Of a stretch of DNA of 64,000 nt, positions 1 to 8,149 are shown in pieces. The translations under genes and the position numbers were made by a program. The stretch is from CATQGW01 sp965262235 (GTDB lineage Bacteria; Chloroflexota; Dehalococcoidia; Bin125): contig OZ253504.1 of NCBI GenBank assembly GCA_965262235.1, positions 1,860,001 through 1,924,000 of the forward strand, written 5' to 3'. The notes under the pieces are model-generated. The model had not been told where the DNA came from, searched no databases, and worked only from the letters and a program-made list of their open reading frames with translations. Each line of letters begins with the position of its first letter. Position 1 is the stretch's first letter.

Positions 1-221
1 CGCACCATGACATCAGGTGCGCCGTACGGGACCGGGGCCATGTGATCCTGGACAGAGACGCCGTCCGGGAGCGGCACATGTGGCATCGCGGCGCGCAGCT
101 TTTCCATCGCGGCGCGCCTGGCCGCGTGGTCGGCCGGATCCTGCCGCACCGGGAGCGCATTGAGCGCTGCGAGGTGATCGGCGTCGAGATAAGGCTCGAT
201 GTCGAGCGTGGGAGTGGTCAT
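1..221 (-). CDS. alpha/beta hydrolase (fold-3 esterase), N-terminal part only
   Basis: Reading leftwards from an ATG at 219-221, 73 codons run off the window edge without a stop. After a helical N-terminus the protein reads LPDGVSVQDHMAPVPYG followed by PDVMV. This is how the first beta-strand of alpha/beta-hydrolase fold-3 (HSL-like) esterases usually looks, just ahead of the oxyanion HGG box. HGG, GxSxG and the rest of the triad lie outside the window, so activity and substrate cannot be judged. A GGAGA ribosome site (complement of 229-233) lies seven bases before the ATG, which supports this start. It is divergent from the SnoaL-like gene at 350. Family assignment is by pattern only. Confidence 0.6.
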   Translation of the reverse strand, partial: MTTPTLDIEPYLDADHLAALNALPVRQDPADHAARRAAMEKLRAAMPHVPLPDGVSVQDHMAPVPYGAPDVMV

Positions 222-349
222 CGCTATATCTCCGGCTGGAAGCGACTCATGGGTTGGCAGATCGTAGCAAATGCACGACCGAACTCTCGGATGAATCGTC
301 TTGCGACTCCGCTAGTCTGCCCGTGCCGAAGCCCCGAAAGGAAGGCCAG

Positions 350-748
350 ATGTCCGACGTTGAGGAACACGCCAAAGCAGCAGTCGATGCGTTTCAGGAT
401 GCGTTCAACGCCCAGGACCACGAGCGGCTGGCGGCGGCGCTGAACTATCCGCACGTGCGTCTCTGGAGCGGCGTCTTCACGACGATCGAGACTCCCGAGG
501 AGTTCGCCGAGGTCAGCAAACGCGGGCAATCGCAACTCGAGGCGGAGGGCTGGGATCACACCACGACGGCCTCAGTGGAGGTGGTGCAGGAGGGCCCCGA
601 CAAGGCGCACTGTGCGCTCACGAATCACCGCTGCCACGCCGATGGCGCCGTCTACCACAAGTTCGACACCCTCTGGATCATCACCAAGCAGGGCGGCCAC
701 TGGGGCGTCAAGTTCCGTTCCAGTTTTCTTGCTTCAGCCTCGCACTAG
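350..748 (+). CDS. SnoaL/NTF2-like protein
   Basis: 132 residues. A helical N-terminus (VEEHAKAAVDAFQDAFNAQD) leads into an HVRLWSG strand and a C-terminal sheet containing FDTLWIITKQGGHWGVKFRS, the usual plan of the NTF2-like/SnoaL superfamily of cone-shaped small enzymes and binding proteins. The substrate cannot be inferred. An upstream in-frame ATG at 254 would add 32 polar residues unlike the family; the ATG at 350 is chosen because AAGGAAGG lies just before it. The stop codon TAG at 746-748 is part of the CTAG that bounds the MITE immediately downstream, so the original 3' end may have been changed by that insertion. Confidence 0.7.
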   Translation: MSDVEEHAKAAVDAFQDAFNAQDHERLAAALNYPHVRLWSGVFTTIETPEEFAEVSKRGQSQLEAEGWDHTTTASVEVVQEGPDKAHCALTNHRCHADGAVYHKFDTLWIITKQGGHWGVKFRSSFLASASH

Positions 749-851
749 CGCGCTGCTGACAAAGGGCGCCTGTTGGCGCTCGGCTCGCTCCCTCCGCTTT
801 GGGGGGGGGAGAGAAAGAGCGGGCGCGATGACTTTTTCAGCAGCCTGCTAG
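745..851. mobile_element. IS5-type MITE, 107 bp, bounded by CTAG
   Basis: The ends are imperfect inverted repeats. The left end reads CTAGCGCGCTGCTGACAAAG (745-764) and the complement of the right end reads CTAGCAGGCTGCTGAAAAAG (851-832), 17 of 20 identical. CTAG at both ends fits the YTAR target duplication of IS5-group elements. The roughly 65 bp inside hold a small GCGCC/GGCGC hairpin and a G-rich tract and no reading frame. The same 18-bp terminal motif recurs at 1271-1288 (16 of 18 identical) beside an IS5-type transposase fragment, which would be the parent family. I infer a non-autonomous element. Confidence 0.65.
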
Positions 852-1084
852 TGACTGAAGTGAGGCCACTCTTCATATTCAGTGTCGCCCCAACAGAGGA
901 TGTTTCCCTCGACGGTCAAGCCGCAGCTGCGATACCCGGAGGAGCTGATCTGGCTGAACCTCCCCGGCGGCGGATTCACCGACCCGTAGTCGCGGGCTGC
1001 TATCGAGCGTCGGAAGGACCCCCGGCACTCTGCCTCTCCACCCTCCGTCAGTGCACAGGCGTGCGCGCCTCCCGAGCTGATCGA
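848..1084 (-). pseudogene. RCC1-repeat protein, C-terminal fragment
   Basis: The leftward frame reads GGAHACALTEGGEAECRG, then PPPGRFSQISSSGYRSCGLT, then EGNILCWGD. These are two consecutive RCC1/BNR-type blade motifs (HACAL..G.. C.G; F..I..G..HSCGL...G...CWG). There is no start codon or N-terminal blade: to the right the frame runs straight into a transposase fragment at about 1080. To the left it ends in a TAG that is contributed by the CTAG border of the MITE. A whole RCC1 protein would need about seven blades, so this is a remnant of a secreted or surface propeller protein. Confidence 0.6.
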
Positions 1085-1288
1085 ACAACGGCGACATGCG
1101 TTCCAACGCCGAGTCAACCAGGAACTTGAGCCGTCGTAGCGGGTGGTCCTTGGGCGTAAACCCATTCGGCGTCCAACCTAATACCAACGCCGCATGCCAC
1201 TCAGTCCCACCACGCACCGCAGAATCCCTGAGCTGTGACGATACTCGCACGTCCATGACCTCATACGCCATTTGCCAGCAGCCTGCTA
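1077..1288 (-). pseudogene. IS5-family transposase N-terminus with terminal repeat
   Basis: Codons on the complement of 1178-1077 read GFTPKDHPLRRLKFLVDSAL followed by ERMSPLFDQ, the N-terminal DNA-binding segment of IS5-type transposases (DHPLR.I...VD.AL..LSP.FD). The frame then breaks into RCC1 sequence, so the DDE catalytic core is missing. Upstream of the fragment, 1271-1288 repeats the terminal motif of the MITE at 833-850. It appears to be the left end of an insertion sequence whose remainder was replaced or deleted. Confidence 0.55.
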
Positions 1289-1315
1289 CTGCTCTGATCC
1301 AATTCGGAAAACTCG

Positions 1316-3145
1316 TTAGCGTGTCGACTCCAGGAGCTTCTTAACGATATCGTGGAGGTCCTGGAAATTGGCGAAGTACTGACGCGTCCCCTCTCGCAGG
1401 ACGTGGTCTGCAAATTCGGTCTTGCGATTACCCTGGAACCCGCGACCCAACAGCGTGCCGTCACTGGCCGTCGTCTTAGTAGAGTAGGCTTCCAGGATAT
1501 CCTCGTCGTAGTTGTTCTCGATGCCCCTCACGGCGATCGTGTTGTCTGGTCGCTTCGTGAACGCGAACGGCGTGACCTTGGCAGCACTAGGCAGGTCCCG
1601 GCCCAAAGTCTCAGCCTTGCTAGCCGCGTCACAGTCCCACACAACTACGAAGTGCGTGCTGGTGTCGAACCTTCCGAGCAGTCGCCCGTATGCGAGTAGC
1701 TGGCTATCACTCGTGTATTTCTCAAGTTCCTCAAGGACATGGACGTCCTGAGGGAAATGTAGCTCTACCCACCGTTTCAGATGTTTAGCGTTGTGTCCTT
1801 CGGTCAGGATCGCCACCTTCGCCTCGTCGTACGCCGCGATCCTCAGGCCCACGTCAACCGTGGCGAGCCCCTCGGACAACTCGTTGATGGCCTCCGACTT
1901 TGTGCTGCGGGAGACTTCGACGTCACCGCCTGTCCTGACGACTCGAAAGATGGCGGCTTCGCGCAGAGCTGCCACGGTCATGGGGGAATGAGAAGTCATC
2001 AGGACCTTCGTGCCCTGCGACACGAACAGGGTCTCCAATGTGCTAGCCAATGCCGCGACCATGGACGGATGAAGCACAGCATCCAGTTCGTCGAGGAGGA
2101 GGAGCTTGGGGCGGCGCCGGCCGAGGTGCTGGTTGAACGATGCGAGGCAGAGGGCCATCAGAACCCTTTCGCCGGAGGACAACGAATCGAGTTCGTATTG
2201 GGCTCCGGTGCTCCGGTTCGACATCTCGGCTCTGAAAGAGAACCGTTCGTAATTCCCAACCGTAAGTTCGTAATCGTCGGGATCAGAGAAGTCGAAGTCG
2301 AAGAGCCCGTCGTGTCCTGCGGCGTCCCGCATTTCGGACAGTATGTCCCGTAGGGTCTCCCACGGCGGCGGGTACTTGACGCGGTACTCGGCGATGAGCT
2401 CCGCGAAGCCGACGGGCTCCGTTTCGATCCGTTGGTGCGCCCAGATGAACTCCTCGATCCGATAGGCCGCGAACACCTCGCTTACGGAGTTCGACAGTGT
2501 TTGGCCCTCATAGTGCGAGGCGCGCATGATGTCGTCGCGGGTCAACGCGTGAGGAAGCTTGCCAGTGAGCTTCATTGCAGCGCTGAGAAGGGCCGCTTGA
2601 TTCCCGTTGAAGCTGTTGTTGGTCTGGTTTGGTGACCTTCTACCAGTGACCTGTGGAGTCAACGGCGCCAGAACCTGCTCGCGGAGTGCCGCCTTGTATG
2701 GAGAGTCTTTGACGCCGGACGCGAACACGGTGAAATCTGGCAAGTGCCGAACTTCATCTTCCAGGTTGCGCACGAAGTCGTCACGGGCTGAAGTACCGGA
2801 GTCGCGCTCGATGTCGCTCGCGCACTGATCGAAGATGGCTGCTGCCTCCTCGATAGGTGCCCGGTCGCCACTCGGGGACAGCAAGTAGGCGTCAGCAGTG
2901 ACCTGGGCGAAGTTGTTGGAGTGGCGATTCGCTCCACCGGCGTTGGGCGGGCGGAACGAGGACATGTCGTACATTTCGATTTCGTCCACGCCTATGCTGG
3001 CAATCACTGCCTTTCCCTCCCTGAGAGCGTCGAGGAGCTGGGTCTTGCCAGCGCCGTTGCGGCCGATGAGGAGGGTAAAGTCGGGGAGTTCCGTGGCTGT
3101 GAGGGTCGTGATGGACTTGTACGGCTGCTCGAGTTCGATTCTCAT
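1316..3145 (-). CDS. ABC-type ATPase with C-terminal TOPRIM domain (OLD-like)
   Basis: 609 residues from the ATG at 3145, the start that places the protein directly on the first ATPase strand (MRIELEQPYKSI); an in-frame upstream start at 3202 has no support. Walker A is GRNGAGKT at residues 28-35, the ABC signature is LSSGERVLMAL, Walker B is LLLLDELDAVLHP near residue 347, and a switch histidine follows in TSHSPMTV. The last 170 residues carry ILTEGHNAKHL and VVVWDCDAAS, the acidic E and DxD pattern of a TOPRIM nuclease, then RGIENNYDEDIL. The order ATPase then TOPRIM is that of OLD-family nucleases and of GajA, and recalls AriA/AriB of PARIS fused. No UvrD-like GajB partner is adjacent. A DNA- or tRNA-cleaving defence role is inferred. 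Confidence 0.7.
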   Translation of the reverse strand: MRIELEQPYKSITTLTATELPDFTLLIGRNGAGKTQLLDALREGKAVIASIGVDEIEMYDMSSFRPPNAGGANRHSNNFAQVTADAYLLSPSGDRAPIEEAAAIFDQCASDIERDSGTSARDDFVRNLEDEVRHLPDFTVFASGVKDSPYKAALREQVLAPLTPQVTGRRSPNQTNNSFNGNQAALLSAAMKLTGKLPHALTRDDIMRASHYEGQTLSNSVSEVFAAYRIEEFIWAHQRIETEPVGFAELIAEYRVKYPPPWETLRDILSEMRDAAGHDGLFDFDFSDPDDYELTVGNYERFSFRAEMSNRSTGAQYELDSLSSGERVLMALCLASFNQHLGRRRPKLLLLDELDAVLHPSMVAALASTLETLFVSQGTKVLMTSHSPMTVAALREAAIFRVVRTGGDVEVSRSTKSEAINELSEGLATVDVGLRIAAYDEAKVAILTEGHNAKHLKRWVELHFPQDVHVLEELEKYTSDSQLLAYGRLLGRFDTSTHFVVVWDCDAASKAETLGRDLPSAAKVTPFAFTKRPDNTIAVRGIENNYDEDILEAYSTKTTASDGTLLGRGFQGNRKTEFADHVLREGTRQYFANFQDLHDIVKKLLESTR

Positions 3146-3983
3146 GTGGATGTTTCTGGATTGATGGCGAGTGCCACTCTGGACACCAGCCCACGCCAAC
3201 ACAGGTCTGTCGGACTACGTTGTGGGCAACGGCGTCGTTCTCTGTCGGTATTGTATCTGCGGCCAGAGGTGCAGACAGGCAGACAGGCCGCTGGGTCGGG
3301 GAGAGGGGAGCCATCTCCACTCGCCGGCAGGCTGGGCCTCCCAGAACCCGGACCGTCCGCGAAACGCGAGTGCTCCGAACACGCAAACGGCCGCACACAT
3401 GGACTGGCGATGGGGAGACCACCGCAGAGGGTGCGGTGGCCTCCCCATCGAAGGGTGTAGCGCCCCGCGCCGTCGAGTTCCTGCTCCCGCTCCAGCGCCC
3501 ACTCGAAGAAGGAGAGGGATGCTGGCTGGGCCCTACGGCTGAGGATTCGCTCTGTCGCAGACCGATGAAGCACCGATGCTTTACTTCACATGCGGCGCAT
3601 CTGGCAGGGAGGCAGGGATTCAGCCCGACCCTCGAAGCGATCCGCGCGAGGCTTGACCTGACGGAGGAGCAGCTCGCGGAGCAGCTTGGCATCGCGTCTG
3701 CACGGTGACCCGCTAGGACGGCGGCATGACCGTGCCGCACGAGGCGGTGTGCACCGCCATCGCCGCGCGGGCGATTGACTCCGTCTCGGACCACCCGCTG
3801 TGCGCCGAATTCCGGGGAGGCACAGCCGCGCCGCTGCGCGGAGGCGCTCGGCGCGCGCTGGTATGAGCTCGGCGCGGGGAAGGTCTGCGGCGTGAATCCC
3901 GACTGCAGCCTCCCGCTGAGGGTGCTGTGGAACCGGTCGTGGCAGCTCGTGACACTGCCCATCAGTCAGGGCGTGAGTGCGAG
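3146..3983. other. intergenic stretch without a convincing gene
   Basis: 838 bp. No frame shows family features along its length. The frame ending at 3708 contains PTLEAIRARLDLTEEQLAEQ, which resembles the first helix-turn-helix half of an XRE-type regulator but stops before the recognition helix, so at most a remnant. Frames at 3726-3868 and 3775-3987 have no recognisable pattern. A strong 18-bp hairpin lies at 3408-3450. Confidence 0.5.
3408..3450. repeat. long hairpin, 18-bp stem
   Basis: The left arm 3408-3425 (CGATGGGGAGACCACCGC) pairs with the right arm 3433-3450 around a 7-base loop; 17 of 18 positions match. No T-run follows on either side, so it is not a classic intrinsic terminator. 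It lies about 260 bp upstream of the ATPase-TOPRIM start, between that gene and the APS kinase end. Confidence 0.6.
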
Positions 3984-5717
3984 CTAGTCTGTCGAGACGC
4001 GGACGAATTGCTCCTCGATCAGGTAGTCCAGGATCAGCGTGGCGTTGCTGTGCGCGGAGTGTTGGACCGTGTCGAGCGTGATCTCCGGGTCTGTTGGAGC
4101 CTCATATGGATCATCGATCCCGGTGAAGTTGGAGATTTCACCGCGGCGCGCCTTGGCGTACATCCCCTTGGAGTCGCGGTCTTCGCAGACATGGAGCGGC
4201 GTGTCGACGAACACCTCGATGAAGCGCTCGGAACCGAGCATGGCCCGGACCTCGTTTCGCACGGCGCTGTAGGGGCTCACGGCCGCGCAGATCGCGACGC
4301 CGCCATGACGGACGATCTCGGAGGCGACGAATCCAATCCGGCGAATGTTGGCGTCCCGGTCGTCTTTGGAGAAGCCAAGGCCCTTGGAAAGGTGAGTTCT
4401 GACCACGTCCCCGTCCAGGACTGTCACCCGCCGCCCATGCTCCATGAGCAGTCCCGTGAGCACTTCGGCAGTTGTGGACTTGCCTGAACCGCTGAGACCG
4501 GTGAACCAGATGCACACCCCTTGTCGATGCTTCGGCGGAGCGCGTTCGGCCAGGATCGTGGCGACCTCAGGCATCGCAATCCAGCTCGGCAGCGCTCGGC
4601 CCTGGCGCGAGTTCTGCTCAGCGAACTGCGTCGGAACGGGAGAGGCTCCATGCGCCCGTTGGGGAACTGCTGCGACCTCAGTGCGCCTCTCGCCGTCTGT
4701 GTCGTCCTCCGCCTCGCGGAATGTCACAGCTCTCACACCGGTTTCAGCGCTGTACCGGTCGACCAGTTCACGGGCATCGTCGGGGCGGTAGAGCGGAGGG
4801 CCCACCGAGTCGACGGGGGGACTGGCGTGGTCCCGGCCGACGATCAGATGGTTGGCGCCGTAGTTGCGTCGGATGATCGCGTGCCCGAGCGCCTCTCGAG
4901 GTCCGGCGAACCTCGTCGCCAGCGGCAGCAGCGATAGCAGCACGCGATCGGTCTCGTAGTAGTGCAGCGACAGGGCCCGGTACGTGCGGATGCGTGTGTA
5001 ATGGTCTACGTTCGCTGAATTGGTCAACCCCACTGCGGGATGGAGCAGCAGCACCCCGTCCACGCTCTCCGCGGCCCTGCGGGTGAGTTCCTCTTCGGCC
5101 CGGCGAACGGGATCGCAGGCATGGAAGGCTACGACGTTCGCTCGGCCGTAGGCGATGAGCGCGTCGCGGGTCGCGCGGGGTGTTCGCCTCAGTTCGGTGA
5201 AGTCATAGCGGCGCGGAAGCTGCAGCACCTGGAGCGGGCCGGATACGTTGACCCTGCCCCAGCGCTGCATCTCGGACACGATCGGGTGCCGCACGTCGCG
5301 GGTCCCGAACACTTCGTCGGCGAGCTCCAGCGGGGACCACTCGTACGCCTCCTGAATCGTCATGACCGCGAGCAGATCGTTCCGAGCATCGCGCAGGGCC
5401 ACCTCAGCGTCGATCTTGACGGACGAAGCGTCGTCGATGGAGAGGGTCACTGGAACGGGGAACAGCGTGCCGTCGCCCAGCCGCATTTCGCCGACCGATC
5501 GACGGTAGTCGTCCTGCCCCATGAACCGGTCGAGGGGTGAGAACGCCCCCGTGGCGAGCAGCTCGAGATCGCAGATCGCTCGTTCGGACAGCTGAATGCT
5601 GTCCAATCGGCCGGCGCGGGCCTTGAGCTCGGCGAACCGCTCCTGCGGAGCCACGAGGTCGACCAGCTCGCCGCCGTAGGGCGCGATCAGGCCGGTTTCT
5701 TCGATCGAGGGCGCCAT
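3984..5717 (-). CDS. sulfurylase-like / APS kinase fusion protein
   Basis: 577 residues. Residues 1 to about 385 follow the bacterial ATP sulfurylase fold (PUA-like start, LSERAICDLELLATGAFSPL, VLLSLLPLATRFAGPREALG, GRDHAS near 295). Residues about 400-577 are an adenylylsulfate kinase: Walker A GLSGSGKST near 406, then LDGDVVRTHLSKGLGFS, DRDANIRRIGFVA and GMYAKARRGE. The kinase half looks intact and should make PAPS from APS. In the sulfurylase half the catalytic stretch QTRNPxHRAHE is replaced by HACDPVRRAEE (residues 199-209): the QxRN and both histidines are gone, checked on the nucleotide sequence. This half may therefore be inactive or regulatory. GGAGGAAGG precedes the ATG. It is the last gene of the leftward sulfotransferase cluster. 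Confidence 0.85.
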   Translation of the reverse strand: MAPSIEETGLIAPYGGELVDLVAPQERFAELKARAGRLDSIQLSERAICDLELLATGAFSPLDRFMGQDDYRRSVGEMRLGDGTLFPVPVTLSIDDASSVKIDAEVALRDARNDLLAVMTIQEAYEWSPLELADEVFGTRDVRHPIVSEMQRWGRVNVSGPLQVLQLPRRYDFTELRRTPRATRDALIAYGRANVVAFHACDPVRRAEEELTRRAAESVDGVLLLHPAVGLTNSANVDHYTRIRTYRALSLHYYETDRVLLSLLPLATRFAGPREALGHAIIRRNYGANHLIVGRDHASPPVDSVGPPLYRPDDARELVDRYSAETGVRAVTFREAEDDTDGERRTEVAAVPQRAHGASPVPTQFAEQNSRQGRALPSWIAMPEVATILAERAPPKHRQGVCIWFTGLSGSGKSTTAEVLTGLLMEHGRRVTVLDGDVVRTHLSKGLGFSKDDRDANIRRIGFVASEIVRHGGVAICAAVSPYSAVRNEVRAMLGSERFIEVFVDTPLHVCEDRDSKGMYAKARRGEISNFTGIDDPYEAPTDPEITLDTVQHSAHSNATLILDYLIEEQFVRVSTD

Positions 5718-5821
5718 GCTTGCCTTCCTCCGAGCTCGCGGCGGGCGGGTGGAATGGTGACGCCCGGGTCTTGACGGCTGCCTCCCGGGCCCTGCGGCTC
5801 GCCAGCTTGACCCAGCATGCG

Positions 5822-6838
5822 TCAGGCTGAATCGCGTGCCTCCGCCACCAGTGTCTCACTGGCTTCCCAGAGCTTGCGACCGTTCTGCGGGTCGCCTGCA
5901 CTGGGTGAGACCGACTTGGGTTGCGTCATGTGCAGATACATCCCCGTGGTCGTACCGGGTGCTTCAGCGCAACACAGGTAGATCACGGGCGCCACCGCCT
6001 TTGCCGGGGACTGGAAGATCTGCCGGAACAGCGCATTCAGTAGTGGCTTCAGCAGTGGCGGCGCCTCTCTGGCAATGTTCGTCGCGACTCCTCCGGGACA
6101 GATGGCATGCACGGCGACCTCGACCTCGTCGCCCGGGTTGAGACGGCGCGACAGCTCACGTGCGAACGTGCACTGGACCAACTTGGTGAAACCGTACTGC
6201 TTCAGGCTTCCCCTGATCCCGTAGTCGACGAATGCACCCAGGCGATCGAAGTCAATGGGCCCGGCAGATCGGTGTGATTCGGAAGTGATGAAGACGATCC
6301 GGGGAATCTCGCGGCCGGGGCCGCCCGGACGAACGACGCCATCTCGCAGCCAGCGATCGAGCATCACGCGGTTCGCGAGGAAATGCACCGCGAACATCAG
6401 ATCGTAGCCTTGCCGGCTCCGCCTCGACCTTCGCGCCGCCAGGCCGGCGTTCAGCACAGCGATATCGATCTGCGTCCCCTCGTGAACCAGGCGGTCACAG
6501 AGGCGATGCACGGATGCCAGATCCGCGAGGTCCACCTCCATCATGTCGACCGTCGTGGAACCGGAGAGCTGCATGATCTCGGCACGGGTTTCCTCGTGTC
6601 CCGGCCGGCAGGCCAGGATCACGTGGCCGCCGCGCCGGGCTAGCTCGATGGCCGCCGCCCTGCCCAATCCACTGTTCGCTCCAGTCACCAGGCAGGTTTT
6701 GCCGTCGACCCGCACCTCCTCCGGGACCGGGCTGACCGGCGATTCCTGCGGCTGCCTGATGTCTCGCACTGCCGCGACGATGGCGTGCACCGGGTTGGCA
6801 TGGCCTGCAGGTTTGTTGTCGTCGGCAGCATCGCTCAT
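5822..6838 (-). CDS. short-chain dehydrogenase/reductase
   Basis: 338 residues from the ATG at 6838. The cofactor loop TGANSGLG (near residue 50), NAG motif (LNAGLAARR), catalytic serine segment FITSESHRSAG and the YGFTK active site (near 213) are all present. The layout, with a polar N-terminal extension before VDGKTCLVTGANSGLG, resembles retinol-dehydrogenase/protochlorophyllide-reductase-like SDRs that act on hydrophobic alcohols or ketones. The upstream ATG at 7108 would overlap the sulfotransferase gene and is not used. It lies 31 bp downstream of the sulfotransferase stop, in the same direction, so co-transcription is likely. A hydroxylated lipid or sterol-like compound passed to the sulfotransferase is an inference from the neighbourhood. 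Confidence 0.85.
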   Translation of the reverse strand: MSDAADDNKPAGHANPVHAIVAAVRDIRQPQESPVSPVPEEVRVDGKTCLVTGANSGLGRAAAIELARRGGHVILACRPGHEETRAEIMQLSGSTTVDMMEVDLADLASVHRLCDRLVHEGTQIDIAVLNAGLAARRSRRSRQGYDLMFAVHFLANRVMLDRWLRDGVVRPGGPGREIPRIVFITSESHRSAGPIDFDRLGAFVDYGIRGSLKQYGFTKLVQCTFARELSRRLNPGDEVEVAVHAICPGGVATNIAREAPPLLKPLLNALFRQIFQSPAKAVAPVIYLCCAEAPGTTTGMYLHMTQPKSVSPSAGDPQNGRKLWEASETLVAEARDSA

Positions 6839-6869
6839 GGCCGCGTTCGCTTTCGAGGCTTCACACGTT

Positions 6870-8129
6870 CTACTCGAACGGGATGGCGTATCTCCGACGA
6901 TAGAAGGAGAAGTTTTTGTCGATCGTTGCCGCATCCAACTCGAAATCGGCCAGACGATACGAATGTGTACCAAAGCGATTCTGCGGATGCGCGCTTGCGT
7001 ATTGCTCGGCGATGCCCGCGGCCGCGTCGCCGAATGAGATGTCGGCGCGCTCGTATATTCGCCGGAGCTGAGCGATGGGGTCCTCGAGCAGATCGTAGTA
7101 GGACACATCCATACTCTGGTCGGGGTGCAGCTTGTCCCTTGTCTGCATGCTCAGCGCCACCATTCTCTGCGTCTTTCGGCTCCAGTGCCTGGCGATCTCG
7201 ACCGGGTCGATGGCATCGCTGAACATTCCGCGGCCGTGGGCGACCATGCTGCAGAATGACGGCAACGTTTTGCGTGGATCGCGATGGGTCTGGACGATCA
7301 ACGCAGCGGGAAAGGACTTCAGAAACACGTCGAGATATTCCATGTGGTGAGGCGTCTTGAGCACCCAGGTACTGCCGGGCTGCTGCCAACACAGGATCTT
7401 CAGCACCTTTGAGAAGTAGTCATAGGCCTGGGTGTGGTCCTGTTCCTCCAGCCAGCGAGAATATGCCGGGACGTGCATCATCGCCTCGGGCGCCTGGCTC
7501 ATGAAACTCAGATCGAGCAACATGACGTCTTCCTCCGGCTCTTGATGGTCGACCGGATGAACCATGTTGAACTGGGGAGACAGGTAAGCGAGCAGTCGTT
7601 GCGCCAGCATCGCTCGTGTCGTTCGGACGGCTTGTCCGGGCGTCCGGCCGCGTCCGGCAGGAACAGGTTCAAGGGCCTCCGCACTGGTCAGCCCTCGAAT
7701 GTCCGGATTGGAATACAGCAGTCGGTGCAGAAAGGTGGTACCAGTACGCTGTAATCCGGTGATCAGAATGATGGAACCGAGATCGACATCATGGATCTCG
7801 GGATGCTGCTTGAACAATTCCTCAATTCGTAGACGCTGAATCAACGCGCTGGTCAGCCGCGACCGCTGGATCAGCTCGCCGGTCGGAGTCAAGTTGGCCT
7901 CGGCATTGATCGAGTTGACAAGCACTTCCAATGCCCGAGCGTGACCGTCATGCCCGAAGTCCGTGAGCCCGGTTTTGCGTGTCGCATTGCGGATCAGCGC
8001 ATCGACTACCGGCTCACTCGACCAACCGAGCTGTCCGGCGGCGCGGCCGATGGAGTTGAAAGCCTTGACCGGGAGAGGGTGGTGGGGATGGACGTAGTCC
8101 GTGGAGGTGTGCGCACGGCGGCTGAGCAT
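6870..8129 (-). CDS. PAPS-dependent sulfotransferase
   Basis: 419 residues from the ATG at 8129, which sits 20 bp after the stop of the upstream gene; the longer frame from 8228 would overlap that gene by 79 bp. The 5'-phosphosulfate loop is ILITGLQRTGTTFLHRLL (near residue 120) and the 3'-phosphate-binding segment is IVQTHRDPRKTLPSF (near 275), both well kept. The family is the Sulfotransfer_3 type (PF13469) that transfers sulfuryl groups from PAPS to hydroxyls of small molecules or lipids. The C-terminus YRRRYAIPFE is typical. The PAPS needed could come from the APS kinase encoded two genes downstream. Confidence 0.88.
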   Translation of the reverse strand: MLSRRAHTSTDYVHPHHPLPVKAFNSIGRAAGQLGWSSEPVVDALIRNATRKTGLTDFGHDGHARALEVLVNSINAEANLTPTGELIQRSRLTSALIQRLRIEELFKQHPEIHDVDLGSIILITGLQRTGTTFLHRLLYSNPDIRGLTSAEALEPVPAGRGRTPGQAVRTTRAMLAQRLLAYLSPQFNMVHPVDHQEPEEDVMLLDLSFMSQAPEAMMHVPAYSRWLEEQDHTQAYDYFSKVLKILCWQQPGSTWVLKTPHHMEYLDVFLKSFPAALIVQTHRDPRKTLPSFCSMVAHGRGMFSDAIDPVEIARHWSRKTQRMVALSMQTRDKLHPDQSMDVSYYDLLEDPIAQLRRIYERADISFGDAAAGIAEQYASAHPQNRFGTHSYRLADFELDAATIDKNFSFYRRRYAIPFE

Positions 8130-8149
8130 GGCGATACCCGTGTACTCGG

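Noticed and set aside
3571..3708. HTH-like fragment PTLEAIRARLDLTEEQLAEQ
   Set aside because: Stops before the recognition helix, no ribosome site, no partner. Too little to call a gene.
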